DNA of 64,000 bases from Eremomyces bilateralis CBS 781.70 (taxonomy: Eukaryota > Ascomycota > Dothideomycetes > Eremomycetales > Eremomycetaceae): the NCBI RefSeq assembly GCF_010015585.1, contig NW_022985072.1, positions 832,988 through 896,987 of the forward strand, read 5' to 3'. Every line of letters starts with the position of its first letter. The first letter of the stretch is position 1. This document shows positions 33,786 through 45,138 of this stretch, one piece after another. The translations under genes were made by a program, and so were the position numbers. The notes under the pieces are model-generated. The model was not told the DNA's origin. It saw only the letters and a program-made list of their open reading frames with translations, and did no database searches.

Positions 33786-34880
33786 TATTCAAGCTCAATC
33801 ATAGGATATCTTGAAGTACCACAGCTGAGACAGTATCTGGAAAATCCACCTTGGAATCCGGATACTTGGATTCATGTGTGTAACAGCGAGTGTACTCAAG
33901 TATGTCCTGGTTGATCGGAAGGTAGGCTTTCAACAATGTGAAAGTATAAATCGTCGCTCGAAGTCTCCTGCCAAATTTGACGTCGTCAACGCGCTTTCAT
34001 CAGCGAATGACCACAAGAATGAAAGACTCTGCTCATTGCAGGAGACACTTGGGCAAGGTGCGCAAGGCCATAAATATGAGGAATCCACTCAAGAATGGCC
34101 AACCGCATCTCGTACGGTAGGAGGGCAGTTTTGCAAAGTGATCCATAGTAGTTTGATCTCGAAGTTGGAGGTCGGTGGTAGTAGCAAAAGGGCCTCTAAT
34201 TGACATTTTCGAAGCAGGAACGATAAGCAGGCACTCGGTCTGCCATCGATGATTGTTCTGATGAATGTGAAGCCACGATGAGAACCGGAACATAGGATGA
34301 ATTGGATCCCGGAGAGAAATATTAATACAGGTTCAGGTGCCACTCACCAGCACACAACCTTCTCACTCCTAAGGCTAAAAGCACGTGAACGTACGGGCTA
34401 TAGACGCCTATAGTACAGCTAACAGTCATGAGCCAACGAACCACGAAGCACGGACTGAGACAAGCTGGGGAGACTGAGGAGCAGCATCGCAATTCGCAGA
34501 ACCAAGCACAAGTGCACTCTCGACTCAAATGGTAAGGTTGGAACTCGAAGACTTCTGAGTTCTGATAGGTACGTACCTGCCAAGCGTCAACAGTCTCCTA
34601 TCATCCGGACCTGACGAATCATCGCCCATTCGGGTCTCCGTTCACTCCGGAATCCCCGAGGACCCTAATGGAATTCCTAGACCCTATTCCTGGACCCTGG
34701 TATTCCCTATTGCATCAAGTCGCACGGAAGGATTCAAGTGCTGATATTTAGTGGAACGGTGGAATAGCGCGAGACTTGTAATTATTTACTGAAGCTGCGC
34801 TCCAAGCGCTCCATACCTCGTAGACCATAAATCAACCACAAGCTTGAAATTGGCATTCGGGGCTACTGGCGCCCAATTGC
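33786..34880. other. Region without a recognised gene
   Basis: Only short frames. A CACGTG site is at 34382-34387. Near 34650-34700 there are repeated GGACCCTA / TAGACCCTA / GGACCCTG words. Confidence 0.5.
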
Positions 34881-35070
34881 ATCAGGCGGTTGCATATATT
34901 GTTACATTGCTTGGCGGGCAACTCGCAAAAAACAGCCAAATTTGGGCAACGACTTTTGCAATTGTGCCTGATTGCAAAACTCATTACCCAAAGTTGGCAT
35001 ATTTTTGGGAAAACCATGCCAAGGAATGTAACAATATTACGTAGTAATACGTAGTATGCAACCGCCTGAT
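34881..35070. mobile_element. 190-bp fold-back element (MITE-like inverted repeat)
   Basis: The ends are perfect 16-bp inverted repeats, ATCAGGCGGTTGCATA at 34881-34896 and its complement at 35055-35070. The pairing continues inward: TATTGTTACATTGCTTGG on the left against ATATTGTTACATTCCTTGG on the right, then GCCAAATTTGGG against GCCAACTTTGGG, and finally TTTTGCAAT at 34954-34962 against its complement at 34971-34979 around an 8-nt loop. The right arm carries about 18 extra bases (TACGTAGTAATACGTAG region). A clear target duplication is not seen; AT flanks both sides if the repeat is taken to begin with CAGG. No coding capacity. The family is not assigned; a fold-back or hAT-type MITE is most likely. 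Confidence 0.8.
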
Positions 35071-35538
35071 CTCTTTGCCAAGCCGTTACCAACGTCAGAC
35101 TAACTGCAGGCAATAAAGCCAGGCAATCGACTGGTTTTCATAAGGGCTAAGAATACCTACTGTAGGACCCCGGCTAGGGCCCCGGCTAGGGGATCTTCAC
35201 TCTTCAGCCTCTAGCGTTTAGGTGGGAATTGGGATTGTTGGTACTCCGTAATACTGCTATTTTGGATATTTCACCATTGTCCGTTTCAGACTTTCAGACT
35301 TGGTTTCAATTTTACCTGTCTACGCGCCGTTCGACGTTTATAGTTCCTTCAATTCCATCATTGTAGGCAGAATACCTTGCCTTCATTTCTTTTGCATCGC
35401 GTGCGTGTTGCTCATGCTTTTGCGTGGTTATGGTGTTCATTTCTTGAGTTGGTTTGTTGTCAGCTGCGAGCCGAGCCGCTATTGAAGAATTTCATATCTT
35501 ACTGCCGTCGTGCTGGCACTGCAGAGTGCTGACGTCCT
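35071..35538. other. Promoter region of the DUF3433 gene
   Basis: Contains a short GGCTAGGGCCCCGGCTAGGGG direct repeat near 35169-35190. No gene seen. Confidence 0.5.
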
Positions 35539-38500
35539 ATGTCGCAAGGAATGGCTCTCAATCCAGCGCTATACGATACCTCAGATGGCAGCCAGAAAGA
35601 TGATGGACAGTATGAAGCGGTATCCTCTGCGTACAGTGCTGCACCGTTGAGAACCACCTCCTTTCGACCATGGAAACCTTTTTCGCTTCGTCCCCCGTTC
35701 TTAATTGGCACAATCGCCATTTGTTGCGCATTAATTGCTGCCCTTATAGTCCTTCACCTGCGCAGTATTCGCGATGATGGACTCCTTTTTGGAGTGGACA
35801 TCAATGACCTTCCATCGTCGAAAACATTTGGATACTTGATCCTGCCGACCATCATTTCGGTTCTGTTCAGTTTAATGTGGGCATGGATTGATTTGGATAC
35901 GAAACGGATCGAGCCGTTTTACCAACTTTCGACATCTGGGGGGGCTTCGGCGAAGAATTCTCTCCTCCTTCATTATCCAGTGGACTTCATGGCCTCGGTG
36001 CCAATAAATGCCATCAAGAACAAACATTCCATGATATTCTGTGCCTCTCTGGCAATTGTTCTGGTTTTCTGGGGTCTCACTCCGACGCAGGCAGGCATAT
36101 TCTCCGTGGAAACGATCAACAAGACTTTGTCCGTTCCTATTCTATCCTCCACGTCCTATGTTCCTATTCCTGAGCAGAAAGAGCTGCTGTTGATGGAGGA
36201 GGTGTATTCGGCGGCAAATATACTATGGTGGAATGAAACTCTCCCCGAATTCACCACACGCGACTATGCCCTCGCCCCTTTTGCGGTGGAACAGCCACTC
36301 TCAACCGTGGAAGATACCGACACATTGACCGGGGAAACTCGCCTTTTCAGCCTCGACATTTTTTGCGAGCAGGCAGTGGTCTCCGGGATCAACATCACGA
36401 ATGGCGATTCGGATGGCCGGCTTACTAGTTCCTGGGGATGCGACTTTCAAAGGTTGTATCCACTCGGTCCGGGAATGAATGTAAACGAAACAGACAAGAT
36501 ATATTCTATGTTTTATGTTGGGTTCTTTAGCCCCGAGGGGTTTTCCGATTATTATTTGTCGCCCTATTGTCCGAAAAATGAGTCCAGTACATTTTTGACC
36601 ATGTCAGCAAAGATCAAGGTACCCAAGGCGCAATACGAGAATTTCACCAATGCAGAGAAGCTCCAGAATGCCGATACGACTACACTCTACTGCCGACCTT
36701 CTTATTTTACCCAACGCGTGGAAGCCACAATATCTCTCTCTGATAGGAGAGTCATTTCCAGCAACCCTCTCGGACCAAAAGAGCCTTTTCCGGCAGAGAT
36801 GTTCAATACTACCGACTTCGAAACAAGCATGAACCAAGGGACAGAGGCAGCATCGGCTGGCAGGAGTAACTTCCCTACCAACTCGTGGCCTGGACAAAAG
36901 ACCAAACTCGCCAACACACTTTTCGATTCCTACTATACGCCGCGTTTGGTACCCTTCGCTCTCGGGGCCACCATGCTGCCAGAAGACGATTATATGGTGC
37001 CCGAGGTCTTACGTAAGTCTTTCGAGTCCGCTTACCGAGTGCTGTTTGCGCGCCGCTTGGCTAGCATACTCAAGGACGACCTCGATCCCGCAACTCGAGG
37101 AACGGGCACAAGAACTTACGGTGTTCAAGCCATTGTAACGGTGCCGGCGTTTATTGGCATCGTCGTTGGTGTCTTGGGCGTTATCTGCATCCTCTCATGC
37201 TGTTTACTCTATATGTCTTTGACACGACATCTGAAGCTCGAGAGAGATCCGTCGACGATATCTGCACTGATGGATATGGTGGCCGGCCAAGACGCCGCAC
37301 TGGCGGCCTTCAAGGATTTGGACACTGTCCCCGTCAAGAACTTGGAAACCGCGGTGGAGGATAAAAAATTCCATATTGCATACGATCCAACAAGCGCAGG
37401 GCTGAAATTGTCAACGGAAGACGAAGGCTGGAGAGGGACGGAAACGTTGCTTCCTGGCAGTCAAGCGCACGGTCGCGGGGAGTGGAAAAAAGTACTACCA
37501 AAAGAGCTCACCTTAGTTGCCGGGACGATATTCTTCATTTTCCAAATTGCCGCGTTCGGTGTCATCCTGGGCATTTATCTGTGGTCTATCTCCGCGAATG
37601 GTGAGTCCCAACATCACTGTTCACACACATCTTTGCGTTGGGGTTCCGAATGGGGAACACTATTTCCGGCTCCCTTGCACTTTGATGCTCCTCCAGTCGC
37701 CTACTTGCAGTTATCCAAAATGTCGTGGACTGTTGAATTAATCATTGAACTTTTCTGCCGTGGTTGGGGATGGGTAACTCGCAGGCGGAGATTGTTTCAA
37801 TTCTCCTTGCCGTCGATCCTCTACACTTCGATGCCCACCCCTTACGCGCTTCGGTCCCATTTTCGCTTTCATTACTCTTTATTGGAATGGGATTGACACG
37901 GCCACTAACTTGTCTAGGCCTACCTCTTCCTTCCGAAAACCAGTTTGTCCGCCAGTTTGTCACCAACTACCTTCCAACAGCTTTAGGAGCACTAATCGAA
38001 CCGGCCTGGCTGGTGCTCAACCGATTGCTCTGCATGCTGCAGTCATTCGAGGACATGCGGAAAGGATATGCAGAAGCAAAGTCATCCATCAAGGCCGACT
38101 ACAACTCTTACCCACCACAATTTTCCATTCTGAGATCGATTCGGAACAGACACTTCTTGTTATCTGCAGTCTGTGTCATGACCCTCCTGGCTAACGTACT
38201 CCCTGTCGCCCTCTCCAGTCTGTTCTACGAGCAGACGGTGCCTGTTCCCGCTGGTTCCACTTTCGTTCAGCCTTTCACATCAAATTTCAAAGCCTTGAAT
38301 GGAACGGGACAGGAATTCAATTTCATTCCACAGTATATGGGACAGGGGAGTACGACTCAAGATGCATTCTATGTGGCAATGTCGAATATCACAGCGAAGA
38401 CTCCGCTGCCACCATGGGCAGACGAAGCATACACATACATTCCGTTCGAGGGCCCCTCTGTAGAGACCAATATGTCATTCACGCATCGTGCAAAAACGAC

Positions 38501-39779
38501 ATATTTCGGAAGCAAGCTCGATTGTGCGCCAGTCGAGAAATCCGGGCCAACATCATACCAGGCTTCGCTTGATCGATCAAGATTCTCCAACCCCACTGCC
38601 GCACCCATGTTCCAGTTTGCGCTGAACGTAACATTCACACAAAATGTACAAGAGCCGGTGACATGCGTGGCAAACATTAGTACCAACGTCGCCAAATCGA
38701 ATGGACCGTCCGCCCTCGAGTTTACAGCCCCTTTGTTTGGAGGCCCGGATGCATCAGACGAGGTCTCCCGGCTCTGCGAATCCCGTTTCCTCGCAGGATG
38801 GCTCCGGGCAAACGTCGCTGAGGGCGAGAAAGCCAAACCTCGAGACCCTCCGCCCTTTTCCGTCACTGACAGGAAAGAGCTTATCATGGCATGTGTGCCT
38901 ACAATTGTCACTGGTGAGGCTGACGTCGAGGTTGATACGACGGGACGAGTGCTTCGTAGACATTCCGTCCAGCTATCCTCGGATATAGCGTCTCATTTCA
39001 CCACGACACCGCTGGATCTCATACAGCAGGCGAACCAGTTTATTGTTGGCAACGGAGACATGGTATATTCTCCGGGTGAAGAAACAAGACGGGCCGCCGC
39101 CGCTGTTTGGCACAATGACACGTTCCCTTCCGATTTCACGAATTACCTGATGACGCGCACTCTCAACAATAGTGCGTTCCTCGATCCTGCTACGCCTCCT
39201 CCCACATATGCGGACATCAGCAACCCTTTCACATCCCTCTACTCAACCTTATTCGCGATTCTTGTTGCTATTAACCAAGACCTTTTGCTCGTTCCTGCCT
39301 CTTCAACACCCGCTCAATCGCTTCCCGTTGTCGCGGGACTGACCAACCGACCCGAGCGTCGACTTTTCCTTCATCGCTCTATGGTCGCCCTCGCTCTCGT
39401 CATCCTCGCCGTGTACGCATTCACCACCGTTCTGGTGTACCTTAAGGCCAAACAGAAGTGGGGGTTCCTCCCACGTTTGCCGACAAGCATTGCGAGCATC
39501 TTAGCCTACGTGGCTGCAAGCACCGCCGTCAAAGCCAAAACGGGCATTCAAATGGCCCCGAGGCCGCGGGGTGAGAGGTATGGATTGGGAAGGTTTACCG
39601 GAAGCGATAACCGGCCGCATTGGGGAATTGAGACGGCCGACCGTATTGAACTGGACGCAGTGGATACTGAGATTTTGGGGATGAAGCGGAGAGCAACGAC
39701 ATGGAATGATTGGACTCGGCGAGGAAAATTGGCAACAGGGGAGTCGGAGATACGTTTGCACGAGATGGGGACCACGTAG
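35539..39779 (+). CDS. Large DUF3433 membrane protein
   Basis: DUF3433 proteins are multi-span fungal membrane proteins without an assigned function. Two exons, 35539-37600 and 37918-39779, phase 1, encode 1307 residues. The splice gives SANGLPLPSENQFVRQ, the typical junction into the second half. Membrane spans: near 55-77 (FLIGTIAICCALIAALIVLH), about 98-120 (LILPTIISVLFSLMWAW), 172-190, then a large extracytosolic region with many N-x-S/T sites, spans near 540 (FIGIVVGVLGVICILSCCLL) and 665 (ELTLVAGTIFFIFQIAAFGV). The second half repeats the plan, with NYLPTALGALIEPAWLVLNRLLCMLQ, a span near LLSAVCVMTLLANVLPVAL, another glycosylated domain and a last span near VALALVILAVYAFTTVLVYL. The 317-nt intron is long for this window. 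Intact and full length for the family. Confidence 0.88.
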
Positions 39780-42700
39780 TCAGGTTGGAAGCAAATTTTG
39801 GCAAGGACTTGGAACGGGGCGATGGAGCAATATAGATAGAAATTTTGAAATCGACGGTCCTAAAATATTTCTGTCTCTAGGCTGCACATAGATCGCACAA
39901 TATATGTTGATAATTGTCAATAGTGGATAATCTTGTCGAACCGTGAATGATGGAAAGATAGTCCTTAGATACTAGAGATATCGAGCTACTTTAATTTATT
40001 CCCTACGGCGTCAAACCATTCGTGAAAGGTGCTCGCCATCGGCTCCTTTGGTTCCAGTGTGACTGTCTCTGGCTTGAACGACATCGACCATTCGGAGGAT
40101 ATGGACTGTTGCTCAAGTCCTAAGGAGGAGAGGTCAAACATATCATGCAACCAGTCCATGGAAATAGCAAGAGTCGCAAGCAGGATTCTACATGCCATTG
40201 CTGTTATTGACTGAAGGACCCCTTGGTTGAGGTCCATTGTTAATGAAGGCGATATACGTAGTCTATTCTTCAGTGCCCACGTCCTTTCGGTCATTCCGAA
40301 GGGTCATAACCGGTAGGGGTATATCAGAGTCTACCACGTCCTGGGTATTGAGGCGGAAACTATGAAGGATTTGCCACCTGAACGAGTGACGATGATTGAG
40401 CTCTATTAACTAGACTGTTCTTTGTCTAGACGATTGATAGCTTCGTGGCGATAACTAAGCTACAGGTAGTCTGCGCTAGAAAAGAAGAGATGGGATATTC
40501 GATAAAGATGTAGAGAGATCTTACCGGACTGGAGGAGCAGCAAACTGGTGAATGAAGGATTCGGGGGGGGGAAACATTCATGATAGGTTATTCGAGGAAG
40601 AATCGAGGCTGGCACTCTGAATAGTTGAGCAGTCTGAAGCCATCCCGGAAGCTGGAGGTTTGCCCCTGAGCGATCAGCATGCACACTCACGGACGCAGGC
40701 TAGGGAAACAACTAGAATCCATCATCGTGACACCCAATACATGAACAGAGGTCGAGCCTAAAATACCTACCACAAATACGCAACTGACAGCGTGCATCCT
40801 GCTTCCTCATCGAGACGCCGCCACGCGATCAACGAAAGTAGTATCTTGCAGATCGATTGGTGTAACTTAGAGATCACAGATTGCGATTTATGCCCCTTTA
40901 ATGTCCGATCCCACGCAGGAAGAGCTGGAAGACACATCACATAGGATTATGTTTGCTTTGAGACATTGGATAATGCGACGATAAAAGAAAGACACTCTGA
41001 TTTGGGCAACGATATTCTTTGATGATGGGGAATGATATTGCAAGGGTGGTTTGCCTCCCCATCTTACTATGTTCTGATGCTCAGTGCTTCTCATCACCTC
41101 AACCGAATCGTTCGACATCCGCGGTTTAGGTAACCGGATCACGGTCCCTGGCCCGCTGCACGGACAGATTACCTGGGACATTGGACAATGTCACAATGGG
41201 GCAAATGCGGAGTAAAGTCCCGGGCGGGTGGAAGGACCGCCCACACATGGCAGTTTAGCATACTTTAGGTAGTGGAGCGTGAAAGAATTTTGCGAGCTGG
41301 AAAGTGCAAAGTGGCGATGAAACAACGAGGCTTTTGGGGCTTGGGCACTGGCCTCTTCCCAGGTGATCCTTGCGGAAGCACCCGTCTGCTCGGAGATTGA
41401 GGTGTGGTCGCAATTTTGCGATCGACGTCTCACGTTCTTAGCGACTACGACTTAAGAGGTAAGAGGTGGGAAACTGCGGAGAAGCCCAAGGTCGAGGCCC
41501 ACGGGCCTCACGACTTGACAAGATTGATGAATTAGAGATCTGACTTCTGACTGAGAGAGGAAGGACGATGTGATGAAAGCGTTTTGGCGACAACTTGCTT
41601 TTCGGGATCCACTTAGGGCGGTTACGGGGTACGCCACCAAGCAGGCCACAGAGCGTGAGTTGGAGACGAATAAGATGATGACCTTGAGAATGGATTCGCG
41701 CTGTGGTAGCCACTGGAAGGACGCCTCTGTAGCAGAAATGTAAATGGCAAATGACAATAGAAAATTAGGGATTGATTGCAGCTGAACAAGAACCCTACGT
41801 TCCACATCTCATTTAACAACCTCATGCATTTCTGCCTACAAGTGGCAACCTTTATAGACTCTATTTCAGTCTCATCCAAGTCACGGCAAGGAGGGCACGC
41901 AAAGGAGGGCACGAAGACACGAGTTGATCAGGCCAGAACCAAGGCCAATGGAAGTGAGCCCAGCATCCTGCCACGATGGTTCAGCCGAACTCCGGTTCCT
42001 GAATCTAATTCTCTCGGCTTTTTCTTGTGAACGTGAGCAAGACAGGGACACCGCCGCGTCGCAGGCATTAATACATGGACAGGCGTTGAAGCGACCAGGC
42101 GGACTGGTGTGTTTCATGGAAAGACTTGCCTCGGGCTCGCAGCCAACCAGGAGGTCGCGATGGCGAAGGGCCTTTGCACAACGAGTGCGGGGTGGACATG
42201 GGACGCGCTGGGTGAGAGATCCTCAATCCAATCGTTCATCCACGTTGGCGTATTCTCTGAACTGTGATGCCGATAAACTTGCCATGTTGCATCGCGGTTT
42301 ACGCAATCCACGTTTCTTGTTTGGCGACATGCAGGCGGGTAGGAATCTGGTGACTGTTGGCAAAAGTATCGTATTTTTGCTTCTGGAGATCCTGCACCCT
42401 GCCAAAGTGCCAATGAGCATCGTATGCTACTGTACAATGTCGTATTTCTCCAATTCTCTCGCATCCAAGCGCACAGCAAAGGCGGACATGGCCTGGCCCC
42501 CGATTTTGCGCAGCTTCTGTCGCTCAACCCGGCGGGAGCTCCGTGTTCCTGCGCCCCAGTGTGGCGACGGGCGAAGAAGTGTAGGAGTAGCTTGTCGATG
42601 GAGCTACTGCATCGCGAGGAGCCCAAATCCGCGCATGATTGGATGCAGGAACTTCATGGCAGGGGCATGAGGCTGAAGAGGAGAGGGATACAAATCCTAT

Positions 42701-45138
42701 CAGCTATCGATAGCTGCCCGTACCTGCGTCCGCCCCGTGGTGCCAGATAGGCTGCAGGTTTTGACTTTTCGACCTATCAATTTGACGGCATCCCAACGTG
42801 TTTGCCTTTTTCTGCTTGCACAAGATTCTTGGACGTGATCGACTAAAAATCGCCGGGCCAGTCAGGACAAGATGCTGGGGTGGTATCCAGGAGAGGGAGA
42901 AAAGAAAAGTCACCATCTTCCCCGCGCGCTGAATCATTCAGGATACCCCCTTGGAACGATTCAACATGGCGATGAAAGGTCGCCGTTTGGAAACAGTTCC
43001 TGTCCGTTGAGTTGTTGAGTTGGCGGTCCCTTAACCAATCCGTAAGGGGTATGACATTGAACTCAGAACACTGACTGTTCACTTGCGAGTCCTTTCCATC
43101 ATGCCCTGATATTGACAAACCTGGATGCTTCCTTGGTTCCCTGGCACTCCGCCCCTCGCCCTTCCCGAAGTTCCTGACATCCACTGCACAAACCAAGACT
43201 CTGTGGCATGTATCTATCCGGATCCGGTAGAGCTGATCTGGGTGGCTTTTGCCGTCGTGATATCGTATCCAAACACCGTTATCGCCCCAGGCTGAATGAC
43301 GAGCGACACGATGCCCGAGGAATGGTGGTGTAGGATCGGCATGATTCCACTCATTCCTCTCAGGATAGCGATGTACATCGGTATCTACGGTCGCTATTTC
43401 ATGGAATGCATTTCCTAATTCCTCCCGTCACACATCTGGCGCTTGTGTTGCGCGTGAGTGGAGGAGAGTACTTCCGGCATATGACCAGTCAGAAGAAAAT
43501 CTAGATATGGAGACCTTCCCAGCGTTCTTGGGACCAGTTGCGCAGCTGCAGAGGAAACGGGGAGTAAGGACGTTGAGTGGGTTCATGGCTTCATGCAGGT
43601 GCAGAAGCCTGGCTGCTTCGAAACGGGCTATCCTATGGCATGACTGACAACTAAACCATAAGATCCAATCGGATAGGCGAGAGATACTTGCCTTTAGGTG
43701 GTGCTTTGTTCTTTCGTTTGTTCCTTGTGTCTCAGCCTCTTAAGCCATCAAGGGATAGGAAGGATGGGGACTTGGGGAGAGAGTCAGCGTCACGGAGAGC
43801 CGGGAGCCCAGTCCTTCTGTCTTGCAGATCGTACTCCAGTCTGGTTTACGGGCGGTATGGCCGGACAGGCTGTCAAATGGGCCGCAGCTGGGGGGTAGAA
43901 TGCCCGTAGAAAAGGCGCAGATTCTGCAGTCTAAGCGGCCCCCCTGGCGGGTGACCCTTGAACGACAAGAGACATGGTTATGTGGTCCCCCTGTGACACT
44001 CCTCATTTCACAAATTATAAGGTGAATGGGATCCCGTCGAACCGTCCCCCTTTCCTCCCCTCTCCTTCATCGATCATTTTTTATCAAGAGTCTGTTGGAT
44101 TTTGGAAGATTTGTGCTAGCACGGTCCCTCCCTTTTGCTCATTCACTTGTTTTTGTCGTTCGCGCAACGCTTGCGTTCGCATTCACTGTAGCTCGCTTGA
44201 CGCAGCAACAGCAATCACTCTTTCAAGTCCAAGCCCGAATATCCCCCAATCTCACCGAATTGCGCGTTTAAGGCATCATTCTTTTGCAGCCTAAGGCCAA
44301 TTCTACACTTTCCCTTTTCAGCACCAACATTATCAACATCTCACGCTCTTTCTGTCCAATCACCGACCGATCGCAACAACATCTACGCCCCAAATCCATA
44401 GGGTTATCAACTCTGTGACAACAACGTTCGAATAACTCGCGTTAAGTAAGTAGTTATTCATTTTCTTCATTTCCTGTCATTATGAATGTATTGAGGGCGC
44501 CATCGGAGTGCAGCATCTTGCTTTTCTACCAAATTCTTGAGTGTTAGACAGGTTTTGTTGTGACGGTATCCTGCTTGGGAGTTGTGGCGCACTAGTCCCC
44601 TGACCACAGCAATGAGTGTCAGTACGAAATCAATTCAGATCACTCTGTCAGCTGGAGAGTTTAACGTTAGAAGCGGCCCTCTCTATCTTGAGCTCTATCT
44701 TGAGAATTGGCAGGATTTGGGAGTCTTGGACTTGATATACGATCCGGGATCTTTGGCGTCACTATCCCCTTTCCTTTGATATGTCGATCATTTCTATCAA
44801 TCATCCGTGCAAAATGGTCACCTCATCACCACTGGTGTTGAATATTCGAGATATGTTGTGTTGGGATTCGGTGTTTTGTCTCAGGTTTTTGCGACTCCAG
44901 GACAATGGACAAAAATATCTCCAACCGAGCCTCGAACATGGACCTCTGGAATATTGACTGTGTTCATATCTCCTTCACATGCAAACAAGATCCCCTAGCT
45001 CTTCTCTTTACAAACAGCTTCAAAACAGTCTTTTGGAAAGAGTATCTAACAAGGTTTCACCTCTAGAATTCGACTTTCGCCTTCATCGCCAGCCGGACTT
45101 GCGATAACCACCGACAACGTCGACAGTCTTCATTGAAC
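39780..45138. other. 5.3-kb region without a recognised gene; leader of the LPMO gene at its right end
   Basis: A minus-strand frame at 39986-40294 (LNQGVLQSITAMACRILLAT, STFHEWFDAVGNKL) has a helical look and could be the tail of a lost regulator, but nothing upstream supports it. The 248-codon frame at 41924-42670 begins at TTG and shows no family resemblance. A tandem GGAGGGCACG(A/C)A lies near 41888-41912. From about 44040 the sequence is C/T-rich and looks like the promoter and start of the LPMO transcript. Confidence 0.5.
44446..45066 (+). other. Candidate 5' UTR intron of the LPMO gene
   Basis: A consensus donor GTAAGT at 44446 follows a typical CA/CT-rich fungal leader, and a pyrimidine-rich acceptor ending CCTCTAG at 45066 lies 72 bp before the ATG. 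The interval of 621 nt is T-rich and has several short ATG frames that would otherwise burden the leader. This is inferred from splice motifs only. Confidence 0.4.

Noticed and set aside
41924-42670. 248-codon plus-strand frame
   Set aside because: It starts at TTG, has no recognisable motif, and its composition looks random; not supported as a gene.
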